44,241 bases of DNA from Oscillospiraceae bacterium (GCA_015067215.1 SVMW01000016.1:1-44241), one strand, 5' to 3'; positions 7,058 to 15,390 are shown, counted from the first letter of the stretch. Notes: a model not told the origin generated them from the letters alone. A program made the numbers and translations.

Positions 7058-7760
7058 TCTTTTTAACCCTGAAAAGCTCATGGAAGCGTGGGAAATCATA
7101 CTCACTCAGTTTCCTATGGCAATCTGGGAAACTGTTTATGTAACAGTCCTTTCCACTCTTTTTGCAATCGTAATCGGTCTGCCGCTTGGTGTTCTGCTGG
7201 TTGCAGGTGAAAAAGACGGCGTTATGCCTCTTCCTGCATGGCTTATGCAGGTGCTTAATGTGGTTATCAACCTTCTGCGTTCGGTGCCTTTCCTTATCCT
7301 TATGATTCTCGTGTTCCCGCTTACAAGACTTATTGTGGGCACAGTTGTAGGTACAACAGCATCTATTGTTCCGTTGGTTATTGCTGCATTTCCGTTTATT
7401 GCACGTCTTGCGGAAACAAGCCTGCGTGAAGTTAACCCTAACATAATCGAAATGGCACAGAGCCTTGGTGCTTCACCAATGCAGATTATCCTTAAAGTTA
7501 TGATTCCTGAAAGCGTTCCTTCACTGCTTTCCAATGCAACAACAGCAATAACAACAATTCTTGGCTACTCTGCAATGAGCGGTATCATCGGCGGCGGCGG
7601 ACTTGGTAAAATTGCTATCAACTATGGTTACTACCGCTACCAGTACCTTATTATGATTGCTGCAGTTATCCTGCTTATCCTGCTGGTTCAGGTTTTCCAG
7701 AGCGGCGGTACATACCTTGCAGTTAAATCTGACAAACGTCTCAAACGCAAGGCAAACTAA
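7047..7760 (+). CDS. metI: Methionine ABC transporter permease MetI
   Basis: A 237-residue membrane permease of the MetI type with about five hydrophobic segments. The coupling (EAA) loop is visible around EMAQSLGASPMQIILKVMIP. Its start lies inside the end of metN, preceded by GAGGAGG, so translation is coupled. It ends 20 nt before the operon terminator. It receives methionine from the permuted MetQ; whether the MetQ-MetI docking surface is preserved after permutation is an open question. Confidence 0.95.
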   Translation: MFSDLFNPEKLMEAWEIILTQFPMAIWETVYVTVLSTLFAIVIGLPLGVLLVAGEKDGVMPLPAWLMQVLNVVINLLRSVPFLILMILVFPLTRLIVGTVVGTTASIVPLVIAAFPFIARLAETSLREVNPNIIEMAQSLGASPMQIILKVMIPESVPSLLSNATTAITTILGYSAMSGIIGGGGLGKIAINYGYYRYQYLIMIAAVILLILLVQVFQSGGTYLAVKSDKRLKRKAN

Positions 7761-7778
7761 AAATATTTTTACATAAAC

Positions 7779-7820
7779 AAATCTCTGTCGGTCCTGTTAA
7801 CTGACAGAGATTTTTGTTTT
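7779..7820 (+). terminator. Intrinsic terminator of metQNI
   Basis: ATCTCTGTC (7781-7789) pairs with GACAGAGAT (7803-7811), extended by A-T pairs, followed by TTTTGTTTT. Confidence 0.9.
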
Positions 7821-7886
7821 GAACAATTTAAATGAAGTATATTTCAGATATTGACAAAACAAATATTACAAATAATGTCAGAAATA

Positions 7887-7915
7887 TTGATTTTAGCATA
7901 TTATTGTGTTATATT
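7887..7915 (+). promoter_or_regulatory. Promoter of the cobalamin-riboswitch operon
   Basis: TTGATT (7887-7892), 17-bp spacer, TATATT (7910-7915). It is placed about 30 nt before the conserved riboswitch body. Confidence 0.65.
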
Positions 7916-7939
7916 AAAAATGTTCAAAAGTTAATAAAC

Positions 7940-8113
7940 TTTACAGGTGTCCCGACAGATGTTGGGGTGAAAAGGGAATCAGGTGAAAATCCTGAACGTA
8001 CTCGCCGCTGTAATAACGGAGTGCTGTCCTGTGTGTTTTGGCACGTCACTGGGGTTATCCCCGGGAAGATAAGGACAGTGTGATGATGTTTAAGTCAGAA
8101 GACCTGCCTATAA
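7940..8113 (+). promoter_or_regulatory. Cobalamin (adenosylcobalamin-type) riboswitch
   Basis: The conserved elements occur in order: TTACAGGTG then CCC (P2/P3 start), GGTGAAAAGGGAA, a GGTGAAAATCC core, GCCGCTGTAA, and the B12 box AAGTCAGAAGACCTGCC (8092-8109). The B12 box matches the class consensus except for one base. The aptamer is followed by an expression platform and a terminator (8207-8240), so ligand binding should stop transcription ahead of the DUF4430 gene and the S component. This is classical cobalamin repression of vitamin uptake. Confidence 0.93.
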
Positions 8114-8206
8114 AGCGTATGTAAAACCACGAGTAATTGGTTAGTACATAATCCCTTAAACAGCACAGTGCGCAGGTGTATCTTTAAGGCCTATATGTTT
8201 CAGATT

Positions 8207-8240
8207 AACCTCTTACCGAAAGGTAGGAGGTTTTGTTTTT
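8207..8240 (+). terminator. Expression-platform terminator of the cobalamin riboswitch
   Basis: AACCTCTTACC (8207-8217), GAAA tetraloop, GGTAGGAGGTT (8222-8232): 11 bp with one G-U, then TTGTTTTT. It lies 82 nt before the first gene, so it is the regulated terminator. Confidence 0.85.
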
Positions 8241-8321
8241 GCACAAATCAGCAGTAAAAATGGCAAAAACAGCTTTACCGTGAACTTTTGGATAATATGT
8301 AAAAACGAAAGGAAACAAAAA

Positions 8322-8720
8322 ATGAAAAACAAAAAAGGTCTTATCGGTATTATCGCAGCTGTTGCGGTTGTTGTGGTTATGGTGGTTGCTTACACAATGT
8401 TTGCACCAAAGGCAACACAGGGGGGCAAAAACATCACAATCGAAGTTATCAATTCCCAGCAGCAGAGCACAATGTACGAAGTTTCTACAGATGCTGAATA
8501 TCTCGTGGAAGCATTTGCAGAAGCTGAAGGTCTCGAAGTTGTAGCAGAAGAAGGCGAATATGGTGTATATATTCTGTCCGTTAATGGCGAAGAAGCTGTA
8601 TGGGAAGTTAATCAGGCCTACTGGTCAATTATGGTTAACGGCGAATATGGTATGTACGGTGCCAGTGAACAGCCTGTTACTGACGGCGATGCTTATCAGC
8701 TTGTATATACAAAAGGATAA
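8322..8720 (+). CDS. DUF4430 domain protein, membrane-anchored (putative cobalamin-capture protein)
   Basis: A 132-residue protein with an N-terminal hydrophobic anchor (about 7-28) and an extracytoplasmic DUF4430 domain, which is structurally related to the C-terminal domain of transcobalamin/intrinsic factor. Typical sequence: a YEV strand, a tandem acidic LVEAFAEAEGLEV helix, then YWSIMVNGEYGMYGASEQPVTDGD near the end. I chose the ATG at 8322 because GAAAGGA precedes it; an in-frame ATG at 8280 has no ribosome site. It is first in a cobalamin-riboswitch operon with an S component, 6 nt apart. I infer it captures B12 at the cell surface for that importer; no binding residues are proven. Confidence 0.82.
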   Translation: MKNKKGLIGIIAAVAVVVVMVVAYTMFAPKATQGGKNITIEVINSQQQSTMYEVSTDAEYLVEAFAEAEGLEVVAEEGEYGVYILSVNGEEAVWEVNQAYWSIMVNGEYGMYGASEQPVTDGDAYQLVYTKG

Positions 8721-8726
8721 TATAAT

Positions 8727-9239
8727 TTGAAAGACAACAAAAAACTTACCACCCGGGATATTGCATTCATCGGTATGGCAATTGCCGTTATCGAAGTTTG
8801 CAAGGTTGCCCTGCAGGGCATACCAAATGTGGAAACCACAACCTTCTGGATAATGATGTTCACCATCATTCTCGGGCGCAAAATGCTGTTTGTTATTCCG
8901 GCGTTTATCGCAATCGAAGGTTGTATTTACGGTTTTGGTCTGTGGTGGGTGATGTACCTTTACGCTTGGCCTCTGTTGGCAGGCATAGCGTGGATAATAC
9001 GCAAAAACGACTCGGTGCTGACTTACAGTATTGTATCAGGCCTGTTTGGTCTGTGTTTCGGGGCATTATGTTCCATACCTTACTTTTTCATCGGCGGTTT
9101 TGCAATGATGTTCAACTGGTGGATTGCGGGTATTCCGTTTGACCTTATGCACGGTGCAGGCAACTTTGTAATTATGCTTTTGCTTTACAAACCTGTGCGA
9201 AAGGTAATGCTGTCGGTTGACAAAATAAACAAAAATTAA
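8727..9239 (+). CDS. ECF transporter S component, probably for cobalamin
   Basis: A 170-residue membrane protein with 5-6 hydrophobic helices and the small, Trp/Gly-rich look of an energy-coupling-factor S component. The TTG start at 8727 is supported by AAAAGG about 10 nt upstream; it follows the DUF4430 stop by 6 nt. No EcfA/EcfT genes lie nearby, so it probably shares a genome-wide ECF module (group II). Control by a cobalamin riboswitch makes cobalamin or a corrinoid precursor the likely ligand, in the manner of CbrT/CblT. The exact substrate is not readable from motifs. Confidence 0.8.
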   Translation: MKDNKKLTTRDIAFIGMAIAVIEVCKVALQGIPNVETTTFWIMMFTIILGRKMLFVIPAFIAIEGCIYGFGLWWVMYLYAWPLLAGIAWIIRKNDSVLTYSIVSGLFGLCFGALCSIPYFFIGGFAMMFNWWIAGIPFDLMHGAGNFVIMLLLYKPVRKVMLSVDKINKN

Positions 9240-9315
9240 ATTACAGTCTGCGTAACTCGTTTTCTGTCATTGTTTTTTCTACCTTTTATATTTTTTGAAA
9301 AGAATACGTAGGCTT

Positions 9316-9347
9316 AAAGGAGAGGTTCAGCGAACCTCTCCTTTTTA
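9316..9347 (+). terminator. Intrinsic terminator of the cobalamin uptake operon
   Basis: AAAGGAGAGGTTC (9316-9328) pairs perfectly over 13 bp with GAACCTCTCCTTT (9332-9344), 3-nt loop, then T residues. It lies 77 nt after the S-component stop. Confidence 0.92.
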
Positions 9348-9425
9348 TTGCAGCGTATAATTGACGGGGAAATGCGGCTGTGATAGTATTAAATGTAAGA
9401 AAAATCAGCATAGGGGAGACTGTAA

Positions 9426-9944
9426 ATGAATTTTCTTGAACTTATTGAAAAACGTTATTCTGTCAGAAACTACTCTGATAAGCCACTTGAACAGGAAAAA
9501 CTGGACATAATCCTTGAGGCCGGCAGACTGGCACCTACAGCGGTAAACGAACAGCCGCAGCGCATTTTTGTGCTTAAAAGCGAAGAAGCACTTTCGAAGG
9601 TGCGCAGTATATGCCGCTATGCCTTTAATGCTCCGGTGGTACTGCTTGTATGCTACGATAAAAATGTAAGCTGGAAAGCAGATAAATACGGAGATGTTTT
9701 TGATGCAGGGGAAATGAATGCAACAATTGTTACAACAGCAATGATGCTGCAGGCAGCAGAACTTGGTGTGGGTTCCCTGTGGGTGAGAGGATACCACACG
9801 CAGGATATTATCGACAAATTCAATCTGCCGGATAACCTTGTGCCTGTATGTATGCTGGATTTGGGTTATGCTGCAGAAGAAAGCAAACCTTCGGCAAAAC
9901 ATTTCTCCCGTCTACCGTTGGAAGATACAGTGACAGAACTGTAA
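9426..9944 (+). CDS. Nitroreductase family protein
   Basis: A 172-residue FMN protein of the nitroreductase superfamily. The N-terminus FLELIEKRYSVRNYSDKPL carries the R-x-S-x-R phosphate-binding pattern. LEAGRLAPTAVNEQP (31-45) and the LGVGSLWVRG region (about 113-122) complete the FMN pocket. Members reduce nitroaromatics, quinones or enones with NAD(P)H, and small ones like this act as homodimers. AGGGGAG lies 8-9 nt upstream of ATG. Monocistronic, with its own terminator. The physiological substrate is unknown. Confidence 0.92.
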   Translation: MNFLELIEKRYSVRNYSDKPLEQEKLDIILEAGRLAPTAVNEQPQRIFVLKSEEALSKVRSICRYAFNAPVVLLVCYDKNVSWKADKYGDVFDAGEMNATIVTTAMMLQAAELGVGSLWVRGYHTQDIIDKFNLPDNLVPVCMLDLGYAAEESKPSAKHFSRLPLEDTVTEL

Positions 9945-9976
9945 AAAAACTCTGACAAAATTTATTATAATCGGCA

Positions 9977-10003
9977 AAAGAGAGGGTAAAACCTCTCTTT
10001 TTT
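9977..10003 (+). terminator. Intrinsic terminator of the nitroreductase gene
   Basis: AAAGAGAGG (9977-9985) pairs with CCTCTCTTT (9992-10000), then TTT. It lies 32 nt after the stop. The next 200 nt are AT-rich with no further gene. Confidence 0.85.
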
Positions 10004-10203
10004 GTTGATGTATACAGAATTTGTGTTACATTTTTGTTAAAATATACAAAAACATATGTTGCGTAAAATCAATAATCTATATATGCACATATTGACCTTT
10101 TTATATAAAAGTATTATTATTCAATTGTATAAAGCAAAATTTTGCCATTGTTTTGAACTGTCCAAAACAACGGCTTTTTATATGAAATTTTACAGGAGGA
10201 TAT

Positions 10204-11616
10204 ATGGAAAAGAACAGAATTCTGGAAGGCAATCTGTACAAAAGCATTATGGCGTTTTTTCTGCCAATCTGGTTCGGTACATTTTTTCAGCAGCTTTACA
10301 ACACAGTTGACGCAGTTATTGTAGGTAACTTTGTGGGCAAGGCCGCTCTGGCTGCAGTTGGCGGTCCTACAAGTACAATCATCAACCTGCTGGTTGGCTT
10401 TTTTGTTGGACTTTCGTCAGGTGCAGGGGTTGTAATTTCAATGTATTTCGGCTCCCGTGATATTGAAAACACCGATACAGCAATCCATACGGCAGTTGCA
10501 GTTGCAGTAACAGGCGGTGCAATTCTTATGATTATCGGTATTCCTTTTTCACCAATCTTCCTGCAGTGGATGGGCACACCGGCTGATGTTCTGCCACTTG
10601 CAACAACATATATCCGCATTTATTTTATCGGTTCCATCTTCAACCTTGTTTACAACATCGGCAGCGGCATTCTGCGTGCTATGGGTGACAGCAAAAAACC
10701 GCTTTACTTCCTGATTTTTGCAAGTATTGTAAACATTGTCCTTGACATTTTGTTTGTTGTTGTTCTCAAAATGGGTGTTGCAGGTGTTGCCTGGGCAACA
10801 ATTATGGCACAGGCTGCAAGTGCAATTCTGGTTATCATCACTCTCAGCGGCCTGCCTGACTATATCCGTTTTGAATTCGGAAAACTGCGCATCAATAAAA
10901 AAATGTGCGGCGAAATTTTCAAAATCGGCATTCCAAGCGGTTTGCAGTCGGTTATGTTCTCAGCTTCCAACATTGCAATTATGTCCAGCATCAACTCCTT
11001 TGGTACCGACGCTGTTGCAGCATGGACAGCCTGCGGCAAGGTTGATGCCATCTACTGGATGACAGTTTCCAGCTTTGGTATTGCAAACACAACCTTTGTA
11101 GGCCAGAACTTCGGTGCCAAAAACTTTAAACGTATGCGTGAGGCAACCCGTGCCTGCTCACTGCTTGCAGTCGGTGCTTCCTTTATCATCGTTGTTGTTC
11201 TGCGCAGATTCTATGGCATACTGTTCCGTATATTTACACAGGATGCCGAAGTTATCCGCATAGGCGGTGAAATGGTAATGATTATGACACTGGGTTACTG
11301 CATCTATGTGTTTATTGAAACACTGTCAGGTGCAATGCGTGGTGTTGGTGACAGCATTGTGCCGACAGTTATTACTGTGCTTGGCATATGTGCATTCCGT
11401 ATCTTCTGGATTTCAGCAGTTATGCCAATGCGCAATCAGCTTTCCACAGCAATCTACTCATTCCCGATTTCTTACGTTATCACAGCAAGTGCATTCATCA
11501 TTTACTATCTGTCAGGCATATGGTTTAAAAAATGTGCCAGAAAACGTTTTGGCGAAGACATCTTTGGTGAACTTAAGGCAGCAAAGGAAGCTGCAAAAAC
11601 GGCAAAGAATGCTTAA
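10204..11616 (+). CDS. MATE family efflux transporter
   Basis: A 470-residue membrane protein with about 12 helices in two related bundles, typical MATE length. The N-terminal helix has PIWFGTFFQQLYNTVDAVIVG, the family hallmark region, and GSGILRAMGDSKKPL (about 151-165) and LSGAMRGVGDSIVPT (about 378-392) mark the equivalent loops in the two halves. Members export cationic drugs or metabolites using Na+ or H+ gradients. AGGAGG lies 6 nt before ATG. It stands alone before a terminator. The C-terminal tail is Lys/Ala-rich. Drug specificity cannot be inferred. Confidence 0.94.
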   Translation: MEKNRILEGNLYKSIMAFFLPIWFGTFFQQLYNTVDAVIVGNFVGKAALAAVGGPTSTIINLLVGFFVGLSSGAGVVISMYFGSRDIENTDTAIHTAVAVAVTGGAILMIIGIPFSPIFLQWMGTPADVLPLATTYIRIYFIGSIFNLVYNIGSGILRAMGDSKKPLYFLIFASIVNIVLDILFVVVLKMGVAGVAWATIMAQAASAILVIITLSGLPDYIRFEFGKLRINKKMCGEIFKIGIPSGLQSVMFSASNIAIMSSINSFGTDAVAAWTACGKVDAIYWMTVSSFGIANTTFVGQNFGAKNFKRMREATRACSLLAVGASFIIVVVLRRFYGILFRIFTQDAEVIRIGGEMVMIMTLGYCIYVFIETLSGAMRGVGDSIVPTVITVLGICAFRIFWISAVMPMRNQLSTAIYSFPISYVITASAFIIYYLSGIWFKKCARKRFGEDIFGELKAAKEAAKTAKNA

Positions 11617-11632
11617 TAAACTGATGTATAAC

Positions 11633-11667
11633 AAAAACTCCCGATTTTTCAATCGGGAGTTTTTTGG
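11633..11667 (+). terminator. Intrinsic terminator, usable in both directions (MATE / htpG)
   Basis: AAAACTCCCGATT (11634-11646) pairs with AATCGGGAGTTTT (11651-11663), 13 bp, TTTC loop, T-rich on both strands. It can stop the MATE transcript and, from the other side, htpG. Confidence 0.88.
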
Positions 11668-11806
11668 TTTTATAAAGCATATTGCGAAATTTGTCCGCCT
11701 GCGCATTTGAGCAAATATCGAGAAAAAAGAATTTTGACAGCTAATAAATATTTAAAAGGTATCAGGAGAAGCACAGATGGGCATCAATCGCATATATAAC
11801 ACAGGG

Positions 11807-13696
11807 TTATTTACCCAGCATCATATCGCACAAAATTGCGGAAAGCTCTGTTGGGTTTTCAACAGGCAAACCTTCAATCAGTCTTGCGGCACTGTAAAGC
11901 ACATTTGTATATTTTGAAAGGGTATCTTTGTCGGTTTCATACAGGTCTTTCAGTTTGGCTGCAATGTCATGGTCTTTGTTGATTTCCAGCACAAGTTGTG
12001 CCTTAACCTTGTTGCCGTCAGGTACGCTGTTGAGCACCTTTTCCATTTCAACGGAAAGTCCGCCTTCGCTGGCAAGGCATACAGGGTGGCTGGAAAGTCG
12101 GGATGTAAAACGCACGCTATGCACTTTGTCGCCAAGGCTGCTTTTCATTTCTTCAAGCATATCCCTGCTGTCGTCATTGAGCTGTGCAAGTGCCTGTTTT
12201 TCGCTTTCGGTGGAAATATCAAAATCTGCACCTGAAACATTGACAAACTTTTTGTCCTTGTAGCTGCCAAGCATCTGCAGAACAAATTCGCTTACGCCGT
12301 CAGTGAGATAAAGTATTTCGTAGCCGTGTTTTTTTGCAGTTTCAACCTGCGGCAGCATATCAATTTTGTCAGCGGTTTCACCGTTGGCATAGTAGATGTT
12401 TTCCTGCATTTCAGGCATACGGTCAAGGTATTCACCAAGTGTCACCATCTGTTTTTCGTTGGAAGATGTAAACATCAGCAAATCCTGCAGCAGTTCTCTG
12501 TTTGCACCAAAGCTGTTGTAAATACCGAACTTTATGCCCATACCAAAGGCTTCAAAAAATTCTTCGTAGCCTTTGCGATCGTCTTTCTGCAGTTTAATCA
12601 GCTCGTTTTTAACCTTTTTCTCAATGTTTGTGGCAATCACTTTAAGCTGTCTGTCGTGCTGCAGCATTTCGCGGGAGATGTTAAGGGACAAATCCTCGCT
12701 GTCAACAAGGCCTTTTACAAAGCTGAAATGGTCAGGAAGCAAATCGGAACATTTATCCATAATCAGCACGCCGCTGGAATAAAGCTGCAGGCCTTTTTCA
12801 AAGTCTTTGTTATAGTAGCCGTAAGGCGCTTTTTTAGGAATATACAAAAGTGCATTGTAGGTTGCACTGCCTTCAACTTTATAGTGAATTTCTTTCAAAG
12901 GTTCACTGTAATCGGCAAACTGGTCACGGTAAAAGCTGTTGTATTCCTCTTTTGAAATATCCTTTTTATCCTTTTTCCACAAAGGCACCATGCTGTTCAA
13001 AGTGCGTGGCTCAACGATATCTTCATATTCGTTTTCACTGCCTTCCTTAAGTCGTCTTGAACTCCAGTCCATAACGATTGGGTAGCGGATAAAGTCGGAA
13101 TATTTTTTTACTATGGAAGAAATTTCGAATGGCAGCAGATAGTCGTCATAATGCTCATCATCAGTGTTGTCCTTGAGATACAGTGTGATTGTTGTACCAA
13201 CTTCTGTTCTGTCACAAGGCTCAACAGTGTAACCTTCTGTGCCGGTGCTCTGCCACATATATGCTTCCTTTTCGCCAAATTTGAGTGTTTCCACAGTCAC
13301 TTTTTTGGCAACCATAAAGGCAGAATAGAAACCAACACCAAACTGACCGATAATGTCAATATCGTTCTGTTTGTCATTTTCGTTTTTAAAGTTGAAGGAA
13401 CCGCTGTGGGCAATTGTGCCAAGGTTTTCTTCCAGCTCTTCACGGCTCATACCAATGCCGTTGTCGCTGATGGTCAGTGTGCGGTTTTCCTTATCAGCAC
13501 TGATTGTGATTTTAAAATCTTCGCGGTTCAGATTTACATCGCTGTTGGTCAGGGATGTAAAATACAATTTATCAATCGCGTCACTTGCATTGCTGATAAG
13601 TTCGCGCAAAAATATTTCCTTGTGTGTATAGATAGAATTAATCATCATATCCAAAAGCTTTTTGCTTTCGGCTTTAAACTGTTTTGGTCGTGCCAT
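11807..13696 (-). CDS. htpG: Molecular chaperone HtpG (Hsp90 family)
   Basis: A 629-residue Hsp90 homologue, full length for bacteria: N-terminal GHKL ATPase domain, middle client/ATP-hydrolysis domain, C-terminal dimerisation domain. Visible motifs: ELISNASDAIDKL (N-box with the Mg-binding Asn), SDNGIGM (G1 box), IGQFGVGFYSAFMVA (lid/G2), GTTI (G3) and the middle-domain SREMLQHD segment. I chose the ATG at 13696 (MARPKQFKAES...) because GAGGTGA lies 6-7 nt upstream; a 31-residue in-frame extension upstream overlaps the promoter and operator and is not translated. Transcription is probably repressed by HrcA through the CIRCE-like palindrome at 13717-13743. Confidence 0.97.
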   Translation of the reverse strand: MARPKQFKAESKKLLDMMINSIYTHKEIFLRELISNASDAIDKLYFTSLTNSDVNLNREDFKITISADKENRTLTISDNGIGMSREELEENLGTIAHSGSFNFKNENDKQNDIDIIGQFGVGFYSAFMVAKKVTVETLKFGEKEAYMWQSTGTEGYTVEPCDRTEVGTTITLYLKDNTDDEHYDDYLLPFEISSIVKKYSDFIRYPIVMDWSSRRLKEGSENEYEDIVEPRTLNSMVPLWKKDKKDISKEEYNSFYRDQFADYSEPLKEIHYKVEGSATYNALLYIPKKAPYGYYNKDFEKGLQLYSSGVLIMDKCSDLLPDHFSFVKGLVDSEDLSLNISREMLQHDRQLKVIATNIEKKVKNELIKLQKDDRKGYEEFFEAFGMGIKFGIYNSFGANRELLQDLLMFTSSNEKQMVTLGEYLDRMPEMQENIYYANGETADKIDMLPQVETAKKHGYEILYLTDGVSEFVLQMLGSYKDKKFVNVSGADFDISTESEKQALAQLNDDSRDMLEEMKSSLGDKVHSVRFTSRLSSHPVCLASEGGLSVEMEKVLNSVPDGNKVKAQLVLEINKDHDIAAKLKDLYETDKDTLSKYTNVLYSAARLIEGLPVENPTELSAILCDMMLGK

Positions 13697-13716
13697 TTTA
13701 TCACCTCGGAGAATAA

Positions 13717-13743
13717 TTAGCAGTCCCGTGTGTTGACTGCTAA
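13717..13743 (-). promoter_or_regulatory. CIRCE-like operator (HrcA-type) at htpG
   Basis: A perfect 9-bp inverted repeat with a 9-nt spacer: TTAGCAGTC-N9-GACTGCTAA. The CIRCE consensus is TTAGCACTC-N9-GAGTGCTAA. Length, spacing and outer bases are identical, and the one change (C to G at position 7) is mirrored in the other arm. It begins 5 nt downstream of the htpG -10 box, over the transcription start, the classic repression position. Confidence 0.82.
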
Positions 13744-13748
13744 TATTA

Positions 13749-13777
13749 ATTATAGTCACCCATGTGTGCAAAATCAA
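13749..13777 (-). promoter_or_regulatory. htpG promoter
   Basis: On the minus strand, TTGATT (-35, 13772-13777), 17-bp spacer, TATAAT (-10, 13749-13754). The start falls at the edge of the CIRCE-like operator. Confidence 0.8.
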
Positions 13778-13952
13778 TACCTTTCGCAAAACTTTAACAA
13801 TTGTTACACAATGGTGAAAATCTATATAAATTTATTATATTTTCCAAAGAAAAATAGTATTGAAAAACAGATGTATATATTCTTGATATATTAAATAATA
13901 AGTGCTATCATAATGGCAGAATTAAAATTTATCCGAAAGAGGTGCATGCACT

Positions 13953-15200
13953 ATGGTAAACACATTTTACAAACAGAACCGTGAAGAACTTTATGCAACA
14001 CTGCCAAACGGTACAGTGATGGTAACACATTCAGGCAAGGAAGTTATCAAAACAGCGGACGAATTCTATGCGTTTTTTGCAAACAGAAACTTCGTTTATC
14101 TCACAGGTGTGGATTTTAAGGAATTCATTCTTGCAGCTGTAAAGGTTAATGACAAAGTTATCGAAAAAATCTTTATTCTTCCAAAGGATTTCCGTGCTGA
14201 AAGATGGACAGGCCGCCGCCTTTCCCCGGAAGAAGTAAGCGAAAAATCCGGCGTTGCAATGGAAGACATTATGTACACAACTGATTTTGACATGTTCTTC
14301 TCCCGTTGGATGAGAAGCGGCAAAATTTCTAACGTTGCATGTGACCTTTACAAAAATGCTGACAGCGACCGTGACAGCGAAGATATTCTCTTTGCAAGAA
14401 AAGTTATGCACAACTATCCTGCAATGAAAATTCTTGACATTATGCCACAGCTTAAAAAACAGCGTGCAATCAAAAAGCCTTGTGAAATTGAAGCAATGCG
14501 CAAAGCTGCCCTTGCAACACGTGACGGTATCGTTGCAATGATGAAAGCAAGCAAACCTGGTATGTATGAATATGAATACCGTGCAGAATTTGACTACGCA
14601 CTCAGAAAATACTGGGGCATGCAGGAACCTGGCTTCCCACCAATTATCTCCTGCGGCGATAACAACTTCTGCATCCACTACTACGGTATGGACGGTCAGG
14701 CAAAAGACGGCGACTTCATCCTCAACGACGTTGGCGCACGCTATGACTACGAAGGCACAGACGTTTCCCGCGGCTGGCCTTGCAACGGTAAATTCAGCGA
14801 AAGACAGAGAATTCTCTATACATGTGCATACAACACAAGCGAATACCTGTTCAGTATCATCAAACCTGGCATGCCAATGTATCGCGTAGACCAGATTGCA
14901 AAAGAATATTGTTTTGAAGAACTTAAAAAAGCAGGTATTCTCAACGACTTCAGCGAAATCGGCAAACTTATGTGGCACGGTGGTGCACACCATGTTGGCT
15001 TTGATACACATGACCTTGTTGAAGCTGAAGAAATCAAGGCAGGTATGATTTTCTGTGTTGATATCGGTATCTACAATGAAGAATGGGGCATCGGTTTCCG
15101 CCTTGAAGACAACTGCCTTGTTACAGAAACAGGCTGTGAAAACCTGACAGCAGTTGTGCCAAGAACAATCGAGGAAATCGAAGCTGTAATGGCAAAATAA
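13953..15200 (+). CDS. M24 family aminopeptidase P-like metallopeptidase
   Basis: A 415-residue Xaa-Pro aminopeptidase-type protein: an N-terminal creatinase-like domain (to about 170) and a pita-bread catalytic domain. Predicted metal ligands by comparison with E. coli PepP are D259, D270 (EGTDVSR), H346/H347 (GGAHHVGFDTHD) and E385 (RLED). The fourth ligand, normally Glu in EPGxY, is Asp here (VDIGIY, D370), which could alter metal geometry or activity. GAAAGAGG lies about 10 nt upstream of ATG. It is the first of two M24 peptidase genes within 3.4 kb, separated by a DHH phosphoesterase, but has its own terminator. Role: probable peptide turnover at Xaa-Pro bonds in the cytosol. Confidence 0.9.
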   Translation: MVNTFYKQNREELYATLPNGTVMVTHSGKEVIKTADEFYAFFANRNFVYLTGVDFKEFILAAVKVNDKVIEKIFILPKDFRAERWTGRRLSPEEVSEKSGVAMEDIMYTTDFDMFFSRWMRSGKISNVACDLYKNADSDRDSEDILFARKVMHNYPAMKILDIMPQLKKQRAIKKPCEIEAMRKAALATRDGIVAMMKASKPGMYEYEYRAEFDYALRKYWGMQEPGFPPIISCGDNNFCIHYYGMDGQAKDGDFILNDVGARYDYEGTDVSRGWPCNGKFSERQRILYTCAYNTSEYLFSIIKPGMPMYRVDQIAKEYCFEELKKAGILNDFSEIGKLMWHGGAHHVGFDTHDLVEAEEIKAGMIFCVDIGIYNEEWGIGFRLEDNCLVTETGCENLTAVVPRTIEEIEAVMAK

Positions 15201-15217
15201 AATACATATTTTCACAT

Positions 15218-15252
15218 AAAAAAGATGTAGCATTTATTGCTACATCTTTTTG
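15218..15252 (+). terminator. Intrinsic terminator of the first M24 peptidase gene
   Basis: AAAAAGATGTAGCA (15219-15232) pairs over 14 bp with TGCTACATCTTTTT (15238-15251), 5-nt loop, ending in T residues. Confidence 0.92.
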
Positions 15253-15390
15253 TTTATGGTATTATTGTATTGGTATGCAGGTATATTTTCAGACAGTAAT
15301 GCTTGCACGATGGCAGGGAAGGACTTTGCCTTTTCCGCAGATAAAAATAATGGCCCGAATTGCAGCATCAGGAAAATGGAGGCGGTAAAT

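Noticed and set aside
11633-11667. Shared stem sequence AATCGGGAG with the metQ attenuator as a possible dispersed repeat
   Set aside because: Similarity is limited to a short GC stem plus T-run, as expected of intrinsic terminators (compare 30184-30213); flanks are unrelated.
11776-11920. A plus-strand frame with GGAG-like site and ATG opposite the 3' end of htpG, about 47 codons
   Set aside because: It is antisense to conserved htpG coding sequence, its residues follow from the htpG codons, and no clear promoter precedes it.
13697-13789. A 31-residue N-terminal extension of HtpG
   Set aside because: It covers the promoter and CIRCE-like operator; the canonical Hsp90 start and its ribosome site lie at 13696.
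14031-15233. A 400-codon minus-strand frame opposite the first M24 peptidase, rich in Cys and Phe
   Set aside because: It mirrors a fully conserved enzyme gene; the strong GCA/GAA/AAA codon bias of this genome creates long open antisense frames. The same holds for the frames at 5150-6025, 12326-12955 and 23478-24710.
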